DNA from: Saccopteryx bilineata
Lineage: Eukaryota > Chordata > Mammalia > Chiroptera > Emballonuridae
Assembly (NCBI RefSeq): GCF_036850765.1
Contig: NC_089490.1
Span: 106,882,574 to 106,946,573, forward strand
Direction of reading: 5' to 3'
Length of the DNA: 64,000 bases
How positions within the stretch are numbered: the first letter of the stretch is position 1; every line of letters starts with the position of its first letter. The notes under the pieces were generated by a model. It had not been told where the DNA came from. It saw only the letters and a list, made by a program, of their open reading frames with translations, and did no database searches. A program made the position numbers and the translations under genes. Shown here piece by piece: positions 1 to 9,774 of the stretch.

Positions 1-865
1 GTCTGGGCAGAAAGTCAAAAGCACTAAATTTTCCTGCAGATATGTTTTGCGCCTCATTCCTGATGTCTTGGACTCTGAAGAGCACTGGCCTGCGTCGTGG
101 GTGAGAGAGTCATCAGTTCAGTTTTGCACGATGGAAATAGTGGCTCCCTGCACGTTGGCTTGTACTGGGCATGTTTTGGGGGCGTCATGGCCTCATTCCC
201 TCCAAAATGTAGCTGCTGCCATACACTTGCCCTCTTCCCATCCAAAGCTGTACACTTGTGGATGACTGAGGAACCCTGGCACCGTACAAATGATCCATTC
301 AGACTGTCAAGTGTCTTTTGTTTGGAAGGAAAAGAGATGTGACAAATGTAAACACTAGAGAATGGGACCCGCTGCAGAGGACAGATGCCATGTCAGACCC
401 GATAAAAGCTGATGTGCATTCCTTTACTGTTAGTCAGCAGCTGCTCTCTCTCCAGCCTCCCAGACTTCGTTTTTTTGCTATAATATTTTCTTTCATTCTG
501 ACCCCTAAGGCATGCCCTGGAAGCAAGATTCTGATTAGCACAAAACTGCCCACCTTATGTTTTCATTTTCATCCATGTTTCTAGTTTGCTGCTCGGACGC
601 AGGATGCAGATACAGATCAAAGTTGATGAAGGCCACTTGTATCCCCAAACAGGAGGCAGAGAAGATTCTTTTCTGTCACTCAGAGTGGCAGGGCCATCTG
701 GTTCAAATGCAGATGGAGGCTGTGCCTTCAATTATCAAGGTTCCAATATCATAAAATTTCCTGAGGCAGAGGTGGAGGGCTGAAGGCCTGGAGAACAGTC
801 AACAAAAAGGAATTGACCCCGGAAAATTCTGAAAACCAAATCAGTGTTTCAGTGTTTTATTCTAG
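1..865. other. Unique DNA, no gene or repeat recognised
   Basis: Several short open frames occur on both strands, but none shows a recognisable domain, a Kozak-supported start or splice-site context, and they overlap one another in different frames as chance ORFs do. Composition is ordinary mammalian non-coding. A highly diverged repeat could be present but I cannot see one. Confidence 0.5.
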
Positions 866-942
866 GGCTGTGAGTGGACGCCCTAGACTTTATTTTACAA
901 CAATTTTACTACTGCCCAGCCCATTCCTGAGACATGGCTGAA
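866..942. repeat. Direct repeat, left copy (partner at 1712-1794)
   Basis: A 39-bp core, 883-921, starts CTAGACTTTATTTTACAACA and recurs identically at 1732-1770, with weaker similarity on both sides (for example TGAGACA against TGAGCCA just downstream). The copies are about 849 bp apart in the same orientation. This could be two partial copies of one LTR-like interspersed repeat or a local duplication. I do not recognise the family. Confidence 0.6.
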
Positions 943-1133
943 TTAGCTTCTAGCATGCTTAACGGTGCACTGAAGTTGAAATTGGCACCTTTCAGGGAGG
1001 CTGTCCAGGTTGGCAAGCTCAAAGCAGAAGCTGCAAACAGCAGCTGCTAGCTGGGCCTTTTCTGGCCAACAAGGGCACATTTCTTCTCCATCTGCATAGC
1101 TATTGTCTCAGGTAAACCACAGATAGTACAGAG

Positions 1134-1262
1134 CAGCAATTTTCAACCTTTTCATCTCATGGCACATATATATTAATTATTAAAATTCTGCAGTACACCA
1201 AAAAATATATTTTTTGCCAACCTGACAAAAAAAATAGAGGTATAATTTTGATTCATTTACAT
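1134..1262 (+). mobile_element. hAT-type DNA transposon fragment
   Basis: The segment starts with a degenerate hAT terminal inverted repeat (CAGCAATTTTCAACC) followed by a body containing CTCATGGCACA and GTACACCAAAAAATATATT, which I recognise as a mammalian non-autonomous hAT family. The matching right-hand terminal repeat is missing, so the copy is 3' truncated or too diverged to follow. It has no coding capacity. Confidence 0.6.
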
Positions 1263-1389
1263 GCACAGAAAAGTTGGCCACTGATGGCTCAAGTCATAGT
1301 TATTCATCTTACACGACCAGAATTCCAGAGGGAGGCAGGCCAGGGCCATCACCTTGGCTTGGAGATGCCACTGTGGGCCGGTTCATTTC

Positions 1390-1794
1390 AGCTTCCTGTT
1401 CTGTATCCTTAAGGGGTTGTCATGGAACAAAAATATAACCCCAAAGATCTCAATGGAATGCAGTTTATTTTCAGGAAAGGATACAACGATGGTGAGATAA
1501 ACAAGCAAAATCACTCAGTGTATCTCAGGATTCCCAGGAGAGATGCTGCTCTCAGTTTGAGCTAGCAGCTTCTCTGAGTTCCCCAGCAGAGGTTCCACGG
1601 GGCGAAGCTCTCCAAAATGCCCTCCTGGGTCTTGTCAACTAGCAAGCACATATGCAGCACACATCAATTATGTCTTGTCTTTTTTTTATGCTCACTTATT
1701 TAAGAATGCTTCAGCTGTGAATGGACACCCTCTAGACTTTATTTTACAACAATTTTACTACTGCCCAGCCATGACCCTGAGCCACAGTGGGTTA
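1390..1794 (+). repeat. Probable degenerate LTR-like repeat containing the second direct-repeat copy
   Basis: The region contains the right copy of the 866-942 direct repeat at 1712-1794, preceded by a TTATTTAAG element that could be a TATA-like box. The arrangement suggests an old LTR end, but terminal TG/CA and target duplications could not be fixed. The family is not recognised and a chance arrangement is possible. Confidence 0.3.
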
Positions 1795-2756
1795 GAGGGG
1801 GGCCAGAATGAGGGCAGTGGCGATGGGTTTAGAGAAGAAAGAATCTGTGAGTGAGACACTCTTTCCTGGTGGAGAGTGATTGGATGTGGAGGGGTCTAAG
1901 TTCGTGGTGGGTTCTTCAAATGGAGGTGCTGGCACAGTGGTGAAGCCGTGAATAGGAATCAGGAAGTCAAGAGGAGGAATCTGAGAAGTTCAGTTTAGGA
2001 CACACAGGGTTTCTGGGGTTGAATAGAGGCATATCCAGGGAATATATTCAAGGCGCAGCTGGAAATCCAGGCATAGAACTCAAGAGAGAGGATTGATAAA
2101 GTTTAAATATAATAACTATTTAATGATATTAATGAGAGAAGATATTTTTTTAAATTAATTTTTGACTAAAATGGCGTAGTAGTTATAAGCATCCATCCTG
2201 TGGATGAACTGAACCCACAAGTTGAGGAATATGAAGTCTGCAATTATCTGGTGAATATGATCTTTGTGGAGAGTCCGTGGAGGGGGGAACACAAACCTCT
2301 GGTTCCCCATAAGTGCAGGGGAAGTGGGCAAGGGTGATTATTTCTGATTTCACGGGAATAAATATTTCCTTGGGTTATAAAATTTTTAAAGGCTTTTTCA
2401 CAATTTATTTGATATTCACAAGAACCATACAAAGAATGCAAGGGAGAGCTTCCTTTCAATGTTGATGAATGAAGAAAGAGGGATCCAATTGAGCCCCTGG
2501 TGTATCCAGAATCTGGACTGACTGAGCCCATGATGGAGACCAGAACTGGAACCAGCTGGCCCAGGGCTTGGAGTGGCTGCCAGCTCCTCCCTCCTATTAA
2601 AGTACCTTTCCCACCCAAGTACGAGTGCTTCAAAGCTTTTACAATACCACCTCCACTCTTTGATGACTTCATAGTGAGTTAAATAAATGATTCTTAAATG
2701 TCAGTATGCTTGTAAGATACAATTTTGAGCTTCACCCCAAAAGATTCAGTTTCAGT
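1795..2756. other. Unique DNA, no gene recognised
   Basis: The open frames at 2244-2672 (minus) and 2500-2682 (plus) overlap and have no domain or recognisable similarity. I treat them as chance frames. No repeat family was recognised here. Confidence 0.45.
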
Positions 2757-3186
2757 ATGTGCATTAGGGTTCTCCAGAGCAATAGAAACAATAGGAAAAA
2801 AAAGTATGGCTCACATGAATATGGAGGCTAAAAAGTCCCACAATTTACCATATACAAGCTGGAGACCCAGGAAGCCAGTGATATGGTTCTAGCCTGAGTT
2901 CAAAGGCCTGAGAACTAAGAGCGCCAAAGGCGTATATCTCCATGGGAGAAAATTGATGTCCTCTCAGGCGGAGAAAGAATTCTCCCTTCCTCTGCCTTTT
3001 TCTTCTATTCAGGCCCTCAATTGGATGATGCTCACTCACACTGGGGAGGTCCATCTGCTTTGTTCAGGAATACAAATGCTAGTCTCTTGTAGAAACAGCT
3101 TCATAGCTGCACCGAGAGATAATGATTAACCAGATATCTGAACATCCGTGGCCCAGTCAAGATGATATATAAAATGAACCATTACA
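2757..3186 (+). mobile_element. Old LTR-type repeat (ERVL-MaLR-like)
   Basis: The order of landmarks fits a widespread mammalian repeat: TTAGGGTTCTCCAGAGCAAT near the start, then GGAGGCTAAAAAGTCCCACA, AAGCTGGAGACCCAGGAAGC, TTCTATTCAGGCCCTCAA, CACACTGGGGAGG, and GTGGCCCAGTCAAG near the end before AACCATTACA. It is a solo element of about 430 bp, old and mutated, with no internal retroviral genes. The exact subfamily is uncertain. Confidence 0.6.
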
Positions 3187-3784
3187 GTAAATTTGCCAGG
3201 AATGTACATTTTAGCAAATATCCCAAGTGAGTCTGATAGTGGATGGTTCACCTACCACATTTTGAGAATCACTGAAGTAAGGGGGTCTGGGGGTTGGGAG
3301 AGGATGTCTAAGTCCCTTTCGTTGCCTTTCCTGCCCTTCCCTCATCTTTTGTACATGAGGACTTCTTATCTCATTGGCTAGATTCTGGGACATAAACCAG
3401 GCTGCATTTACTAATGGACATAATCATTATATTTTCAATGTCAAATAGTTATAGTTTCTACCTTCTTTCTCCTTCTTGCTGCTGTTTTGATGTGACATCA
3501 CTAAGCAGAGCCAGATCCTGCATTCCAGGGGACTTCATCCTATCTTTTTTTTTTTTTTTTTGCATGCTTTCTGAAATGATGTCATGAAAACTGTGACCCA
3601 GCCAGAAGGTGATAACACCCAAAATTGCATTTGGGAGGTAGGGAATTCAACTAGGTTGCAAGTGGCCCTCAGTCTTACCAGAGTTCCATTTTGAATATGT
3701 CATCATTGGTTTCAATAAAAATAAAGTTTTACCTTGTGTTTATTCAGTCTTATCTCATATGCATATAGCATCTTCAAGACTCCT
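3187..3784. other. Unique DNA with a T homopolymer
   Basis: No gene or recognisable element was seen. A run of about 17 T lies at 3544-3562. The overlapping frames near 3193-3393 on opposite strands look like chance. Confidence 0.45.
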
Positions 3785-3960
3785 AGCTAGCATTTATTGA
3801 TGCATACTATGTGCCAAACAGTGAGTGTTTTGCATAAAGCAGCTCATTTAATCTTTATAACAGTTCTATGAGAAGATGCTATTATTATTCCTTTTCTTTT
3901 TTTCAGATGAAAAATTAACCCAACGTGTTCTCACTGATGAAAAAGCAAGATTTGAATCTA
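3785..3960 (+). repeat. MIR SINE fragment
   Basis: The MIR 3' half is visible: ACTATGTGCCAAACAGTGAG, then CTCATTTAATCTTTATAACA, then a decayed form of the TTTTACAGATGAGGAAACTGAGG core (TTTTTCAGATGAAAAATTAAC). The copy is ancient, 5' truncated and non-coding. Confidence 0.75.
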
Positions 3961-4475
3961 GTCTTTTAATTACATATACAGTACTTCATACATCTGATTC
4001 TACTCTTATCTACTATATCATCTTAGGAACTTCCTGGGGGAAGAGCTGGCTGATAATGGTAGAATGTTGGAATGCTCAGGTCCCCTGCACATATACCATC
4101 TTTGTATCATCCAAACTCTGAAACTCTGCTTAGAACCCCAGCAGAGGCCAACTCAATGGCAAAAGAACACAGGAATGCAAAGCCATTATCTGGCTAATTA
4201 TAGCCACAACTCTATTTTGAGTTGCATTAACTAGATAGATTTCTTTTGTCCAATAGCTTGTTGACTCTCTCCTGAATGAGTACTCAGTTTGGCCCCTTTT
4301 TGCTGTGTTGAAATTTCTGTAACCTCAGTGGTTCTAAAATCAACAGATGATGAAACTTTTTAACAAATCTATTTTCTGAGCCAGTTGACGAGAACAGGGC
4401 TGGTGTTCCCTATCTGAGAACAAACTATTCACCAGAAAGGAAGGCCACAACCATAAATTGACATAAACTGGGTAT

Positions 4476-4530
4476 AACCTTCTCCAAATGACTTTGTCCT
4501 GCCAACCTTCTCCGAATGACTTGTCCTGCC
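4476..4530 (+). repeat. Short tandem duplication, 28 + 27 bp
   Basis: Two adjacent copies read AACCTTCTCC(A/G)AATGACTTTGTCCTGCC, at 4476-4503 and 4504-4530. They differ by one substitution and one T in a T-run. The junction is exact, so this looks like a recent slippage or tandem duplication event. Confidence 0.9.
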
Positions 4531-5197
4531 AAAAGTGTTCTTAGCTTTATAACGTTGGTTGTCACTGGCCCTAGCCCAGCAGTTTCCAGTTTTTCTTTAT
4601 GGGGGTGAATAGACTAAACTCAGCACTTTCTCAGTTTTTCAAATAAATGCACTGACATCATTTGGAAATTATAAGAATCCACATATCAGGCCAAATTCCA
4701 CTCTGGGTTCAACATCCGCTGCTTCCCCGCCCCCACCCTGAAATCAACCCCCAAGAGTATAATTAAGTAAGGGTAGAACTTGGCCGGAAGCTTGTTATTT
4801 TTGCAGTTTTAATTACACATACCTCATTCATTTGCCCAAATTAGGAGAGTTTTAAGGAGGGAACCTTTGCCTATTGGCTTGCCTCAATGTCTGGTTATTC
4901 TAGTTCTTAACTTGGGAATTTCAAGAAAATAGTCAAGAATTGACATTATAAATCTTGGGGGCTGGAAAGAACTTAAATCACAAATATCTTATCCAAACCC
5001 CATGGTTTTATAGACCAAAACACAAAAACAAAAACAAAATCCTATGAGGTTTAGAGAAGAAAAGTGCTCAAAGTCATATAAAAGGTATGATGAGCCAGAC
5101 CAAAAAAAAAAAAAAAAAAAGAAGCCAGGAACCTGTCTCCCTGTTTACCATGCTTTCTGCCACCCCCTAGAAAGGGTAATTCATCACAATGATTTGT
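4531..5197. other. Unique DNA
   Basis: No gene was seen. An A-run of about 20 lies at 5101-5120. The minus-strand frame at 5051-5269 runs through this homopolymer and has no domain. Confidence 0.45.
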
Positions 5198-5425
5198 CCT
5201 GCTGCTTTTGGTAGTGCGAAGAACCCGGGATTTAGAGCCATGGAGAGGTAAGAGTAAATCCAAGTTCAACTACATCTTCATCATGCGTGCTTAGTTTCTT
5301 ACCTTCTTTGGGTTTTAGTTTTTGTAGTTATCAAATAAAGAAGACCGATACATGCTTCCTAAGAATGGGGTGACAGTTAAGTGAAATGATAGTCTCCGGG
5401 CAAGTGAGACACGGTAACTGTTTGA
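5198..5425 (+). repeat. MIR SINE, near full length
   Basis: The tRNA-like head (GGTAGTGCGAAGAACCCGGG...) is followed by the decayed MIR body: a CTTAGTTTCTTACCTTC segment, a TTTTAGTTTTTGTAGTTATC segment, then GACAGTTAAGTGAAATGATA and a CGGTAACTG end. The order matches MIR. Ancient and non-coding. Confidence 0.7.
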
Positions 5426-5434
5426 TCCTCTTCT

Positions 5435-5690
5435 TTTTAGGACCCTTGGGTTACAAATGATGGAAACTCAGACTGGCTTGAGCATAAAAGGGAATTTCTT
5501 AGGACATGTGATGTTGAGTAGATTTTGGTTCAAGAGAGGCTGGTTCTACAGGCCTACGTGTCATCATTAGAAATTACAGCTTTCTTCTGCACTAGTGACA
5601 TTCTCAGGCCAGCTCCCTCTTGGTGTGACAAGATGGCTGTCCACGGCTCCAGGCCTCTCTCCTATAAGGTTACAATTCAGAAAACAGAAA
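5435..5690 (+). repeat. Ancient interspersed repeat, family not assigned
   Basis: Landmarks such as ACTGGCTTGAGCATAAAAGG, GGCCAGCTCCCTCTTGGTGT and GACAAGATGGCTG followed by GCTCCAGGC match a common old mammalian repeat that I recognise by pattern but cannot name with certainty. The open frames crossing it at 5525-5929 and 5890-6183 show no domain and are probably chance. Confidence 0.45.
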
Positions 5691-6514
5691 ACTTTTCTTA
5701 TTTAATACCTCCAATGAAGACTCTAGAATTAAGTCACATTGGTCTAGTTCTGATGAAAGATAAAATGGTAAAAATCAGGAACAGAACAAACCATTGTGCC
5801 GTAAAGCTGGGTAACAGATCAGAAGGTCAGGTTGATCTGCTATGTCCCCTCCTGGAGCTTGCGGGAGGTGGCGAGAGAGGGGAGGCTGAGTGTCCAGGAG
5901 CACACAGGTTGAGGGTGCAGCAGGGTTAGTTCTCTGTGGAGCCACCTGTGTGCTCTTAATCTCTGAGCATTCGCTTCCTTCTCCTTTCTCCTTGCCCTGG
6001 GTTTGTCAACACGCAGAAGGCTGTTTGTTCTCTCAGAATTATTGTATATGCTATCTGCGCAAGGAGGAACTAAGTGACACTGAAGTTAGTGCCTTTGGTC
6101 TGAGTAATGAGACTTCAGTGGTTAAGAAGAAAGAATCGGTTAGAATATTTTTCCATTCAGCTATGCTTTATCTTTCCTTATAAAATAAAAACATCACACT
6201 ATATTAAAATAGACAAATAATACCTGCAAACCAGGATAGAAAATGCCACCTGTTGTTAAAAATGAGTCATCACAGTCTATAGCACAATATCCTACTTGGA
6301 TGTAATATTACATATTTAAAACAAAAATTATTTGTTAAGCATTTACTGTGTGCTAGGTACTGAAATTGAGTTAAGTGCTGATAACAAGAACTTTAAAAAT
6401 AGTTTTAACAGGAATCTATCTTAAGATTCAGTAAATGCAAAAATATTTATTGAGGCCCAGCCATGTGTTGACCCTCTTTCTAGGCAGCGCAGGAAGTGAA
6501 AAATTAAAAGCCAG
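5691..6514. other. Unique DNA, no gene recognised
   Basis: A short MIR-like phrase, GCATTTACTGTGTGCTAGGT, lies at about 6339. Otherwise nothing was recognised. The C-rich and G-rich stretch near 5845-5935 yields long frames by composition only. Confidence 0.4.
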
Positions 6515-6735
6515 ACGAACATAGTGGTTAAGTGCATTGGGGCTTTGAAGAGAGATGGATCTGTGGTCGAAACTTGGCTTCATCACAGACCCACTCCATG
6601 ACCTTGAGAAACTTGCCATGGAACTCAGGTGCTGTGAAATGAGCATAAGAATTGCATTTATTTTTTCAGGGTAATTGTGAGGTTTAAAATTCATAATGTA
6701 TCTTAAATTATTTGGCTCATGTCACAAAGTAGGTT
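6515..6735 (+). repeat. MIR SINE
   Basis: It begins ATAGTGGTTAAGTGCATTGG and continues with GACCTTGAGAAACTTGCC, GAAATGAGCATAAGAATTGC and GGTAATTGTGAGG, the usual MIR order in decayed form. Old and non-coding. Confidence 0.7.
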
Positions 6736-6808
6736 ATAAAATGGTAGGTGGTGTGGCAATTTTTGCACTAATATCCTACCACCCACCTATAAGCCCCAAT
6801 GTACACAT

Positions 6809-6810
<2 letters not shown>

Positions 6811-6858
<48 letters not shown>
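6811..6858 (+). repeat. (AC)n microsatellite
   Basis: An uninterrupted run of 24 AC dinucleotides. Likely length-polymorphic. The valine/cysteine-repeat peptide on the minus strand here is an artefact of the run. Confidence 0.97.
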
Positions 6859-6860
<2 letters not shown>

Positions 6861-6984
6861 CCACGGACATAACAAAAGCAAGGGCTACATATATATGCTG
6901 TGATCAAACTGGGCCAGAACCTGCGAGCAGAACTCTGCTTGTTGCAGAGTATCTCTTCTGACATTCCCAGTCCCCCTATGGCAC

Positions 6985-8130
6985 ACTTTTGTGGTTGTCC
7001 CACAGTTCTTGGATATGCTCATCAGTGTTTTTGAGTCTTTTTTTTTTTTTTTTACTTTCTTCTATTTGCTTTCAGTTTGGGAAGTTTCTGTTGACATATC
7101 CTCAAACTCAGAGACCCTTTTCTCGGCCATGTCCAGCCTACTTATCAAAGGCAGTCTTTATTTCTGTCATAGTGTTCTTGATCTCTAATATTTCTTTTTC
7201 TTTCTTTCTTAGAGTTTTTGAATTGCTGCTTACATTGTCCATCTGTTCTGGCATGCTGCCTACCTAATTATAATTGTTTTAAATTCATGGTCACGTAATT
7301 CCAATTTCACTGCCCTATTTGGTTCTGGTTCTGATGTGTATTGTTTGTTTGCTTGTTTTGTTTTGTCTTTTAGTATGCCTTGTACTTTTCTGTTGAAATT
7401 GGGACATGATGCAGTGGGTGGAAGAAACTATGGTAAATAGGCCTTTGCTAATGTAGCGGTAAACCATGGGGTGAGGAGATGTATTCCATTGTTTTCTGAT
7501 GGAAGTCTCAGTCTTTGGGTGGGGCTGTGCCCGTGGACTGTGAACATCCCCCATGCCTCTCAGTTGTTTCCCCCTCTAAGTGCGACAAGATGGCTGCTGG
7601 GATCTGGACTTGAGTATGCTCTTCCACCACGTAGGCGAGGCTTTGATATAACCCAGCAGGTTAGGCTCTGGTGAATAGTGTTTCCTGAGGGCAGGCATTG
7701 TTGAGAAGGACAAAATGCTCTGGTATATGCAAATGGTTCTTTTCCCACCCCTGGGGACATTTTTCTCCAATATTCCCTTGAAGAACCTGGTAGAGTTCCA
7801 GGAGGTAAAACTCAAGTAGTGTGAGGGCTGTTCTATGACTGGGTTGCCCTGGAGTTTTTTATAATTTGGGTGGGTTATCTATACTGAGCCTCCAGCAATT
7901 CATCAATTGCAGTTTTTCTTTGAGGCACTGTTGTCACGGAAGCTTCTGTTCCAACGAGTATCTGTCTGTCTGCCTCTCTAATTTTGTTGTGGCATTTTGT
8001 CCCATGACTTCACTTCTCTGAAAGATCTAAGAAGATGTTGATTTTTTAGTTTGTTCAGCTTTATACTGATTGTTAGGATAAAGACTGGTAAGCTTTTTAC
8101 TGCTGAACTAGAAACCAGGAGTCTGCATCG
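6985..8130 (-). mobile_element. Antisense fragment of an old LINE-1 (or HAL1): ORF1 coiled-coil region and upstream UTR
   Basis: Read on the minus strand, the right-hand part is upstream UTR and the left-hand part (about 7010-7260) is ORF1 coiled-coil code. Plus-strand landmarks are CAGTTTGGGAAGTTTCTGTT, TTCTCGGCCATGTCCAGCC, TTCTTAGAGTTTTTGAATTG, and further right TTTTAGTATGCCTTGTACTT and AAATTGGGACATGATGCAG. These match the reverse complement of an old mammalian LINE-1 ORF1 and its leader. The plus-strand frames at 6989-7674 and minus-strand frames at 7315-7815 are artefacts. No intact ORF1 remains. HAL1, an ORF1-only LINE relative, is the alternative. Confidence 0.6.
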
Positions 8131-8594
8131 AGTTTTGAATTCTTATCCTACAATCCACCTGTCACTTTCACTCCCAAAACATTGGCCAAAACTAGTCACA
8201 TGACCCTGCCTATCAGAAGAGGCCCATGAAGTATTCTCCAATCCTGTGCCCAGAAGGGGAAGAAGAGGAAATATTTTGTATACAGCACTAATATCTACCA
8301 TAGAGGTCAACGTTCAACAATGTAGAATGATCCTGTTTAGATATGGAGATGCAACAGGAGTTCAATACTTTTTGCAAGTGTCTAACTTGCCCTTGTAGCC
8401 ACTGACTGGCATAGCCGGACAACCATAGCTCTCTGTCCCCAGGATGCTAGGGGACCAGGGCATATTCTCTCCACAGCAGATCAGAAAAGAGAAAACCCAG
8501 AGGCTGAGAGTCTCATGCCTACTTTTTCTCATTGTTGTTACCTCTCCACCTTCCTTGATGATAAACAAGAGAGAAGAGGATGATGGGTAAGGGC
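8131..8594. other. Unique DNA
   Basis: No gene, exon or repeat was recognised. The minus-strand frame at 8362-8568 has no known similarity. Confidence 0.45.
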
Positions 8595-8610
8595 AAGAAT
8601 ATTACTCTGT
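8595..8610 (+). repeat. Left target-site duplication of the 8.6-9.7 kb LINE-1
   Basis: AAGAATATTACTCTGT here matches AAGAAATATTAGTCTGT at 9731-9747 with one base inserted and one substituted. The pair brackets the truncated LINE-1 and fixes its insertion boundaries. Confidence 0.7.
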
Positions 8611-9730
8611 AGACCAGTGGTTCTCAACCTTTCTAATGCTGTGACCCCGCAATACAGTTCCTCATGTTGCGGTGACCCCAAACCAAAAAATAATTTTGGT
8701 GGCTACTTCATAACTATAATTTTGCTACAGTTATGATTCAGAATGTAAATATCTGATATGCATTTTGTATTTTCTGATGGCTTTAGGTGACCCCGCTAGG
8801 GTTGCGACCCACAGGTTGAGAACCGCTGCTATAGACACTTCTCCACAGAGGACATATAGATGGTTAATAAGCATATGAAAAAATGTTCAATATCACTAAT
8901 CATCAAAGAAATGCAAATTAAAACCACAATGGGATGCCACCTCAGACTTATCAGAATGGCGCTCATTAACAAAAGAACACACAATAAGTGCTGGCAAGGG
9001 TGTGGGAACCCTCCTGCACTGCTGGTGGGAATGCAGACTTGTGCAGCCACTGTGGAAAACAGTATGGAGATTCCTCAAAAAATTAAAACTGGAACTGCCT
9101 TTTGACCCAGCTTATTTCTCACTTTTAGGAATATACCCTAAGAACACCAAAATACTGATTCAAAAGAAGATATGCACCCCCATGTTTATTGCATCATTGT
9201 TAACAGTAGCCAAGATCTGGAAACAGCCCAAGTGTCCGTCAGTGGACAAGTGGATTAAAAAGCAGTGGTACATATACATGATGGAATACTACGTGACTGT
9301 GAAAAAGAAGGAAATCTTAGTTTTTGCAATGGCATGGATGGACCTGGAGATTATTATGCTAAGCGAAATAAGCCAGGCAGAGAAATAAAAATATCATATG
9401 ATCTCACTTATATGTGGAATCTAATGAACAAGGTGAACTGAGGAATGGAATAGAGGCAGAGGCAGGGTCGCAGGGAGCAAAGGGACAGCTGTCAGAGGGA
9501 AGGGGGATGAGGGGATGGGTCAGAGAAGGTGAAGGGATTAGTGAAATTATATATTCATAACACATAGATACAGATAAGAAGACAGCAAATCCTAGAGGGA
9601 AGGGGGAGGGAATTAGGGGGAGGGGGGAAAGGGGATAATAGGGAACACGGGGTAGGGGGGTGAGCGTGTTATATTGAATGAGACACCTGAATCCATGTTA
9701 ACATAATAAATTAATATTAATAAAGAAAAA
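8611..9730 (+). mobile_element. 5'-truncated LINE-1: end of ORF2 and 3' UTR, interrupted by a hAT MITE
   Basis: After a 4-bp edge (AGAC, 8611-8614) and the hAT insertion at 8615-8828, the LINE-1 resumes with ACACTTCTCC-type ORF2 code. The C-terminal cysteine/histidine region and the WKQPKCPSVDKWIKKQWYIY segment are visible in the frame at 9002-9388, where a translated ending like LSEISQAEK is typical of the ORF2 C-terminus. The 3' UTR carries a G-rich purine tract (about 9440-9665) and ends in an A-rich tail at 9719-9733. Degenerate 16-17-bp target duplications flank the copy. It is old, truncated and dead, and its frames do not encode a functional protein. Confidence 0.88.
8615..8828 (+). 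mobile_element. Non-autonomous hAT transposon (MITE), complete, 214 bp
   Basis: The terminal inverted repeats are CAGTGGTTCTCAACC on the left and GGTTGAGAACCGCTG on the right, inverted with one mismatch. The flanking 8-bp duplications are CTGTAGAC (8607-8614) and CTATAGAC (8829-8836), 7 of 8 matching, as expected for hAT transposition. The body (TACAGTTCCTCATGTTG, CTACTTCATAACTATAATTT, AATGTAAATATCTGATATGC) resembles short hAT families known in rodents and bats, such as URR1-like or SPIN-related elements. It has no transposase coding capacity. The target sequence spans the LINE-1 5' boundary, so it inserted after that LINE-1. Confidence 0.92.
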
Positions 9731-9774
9731 AAGAAATATTAGTCTGTTAGGAGTTCCCTCATTAAAAATAACCT

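Noticed and set aside
6776..7003. Minus-strand frame with valine-cysteine repeats
   Set aside because: Translation of the AC microsatellite.
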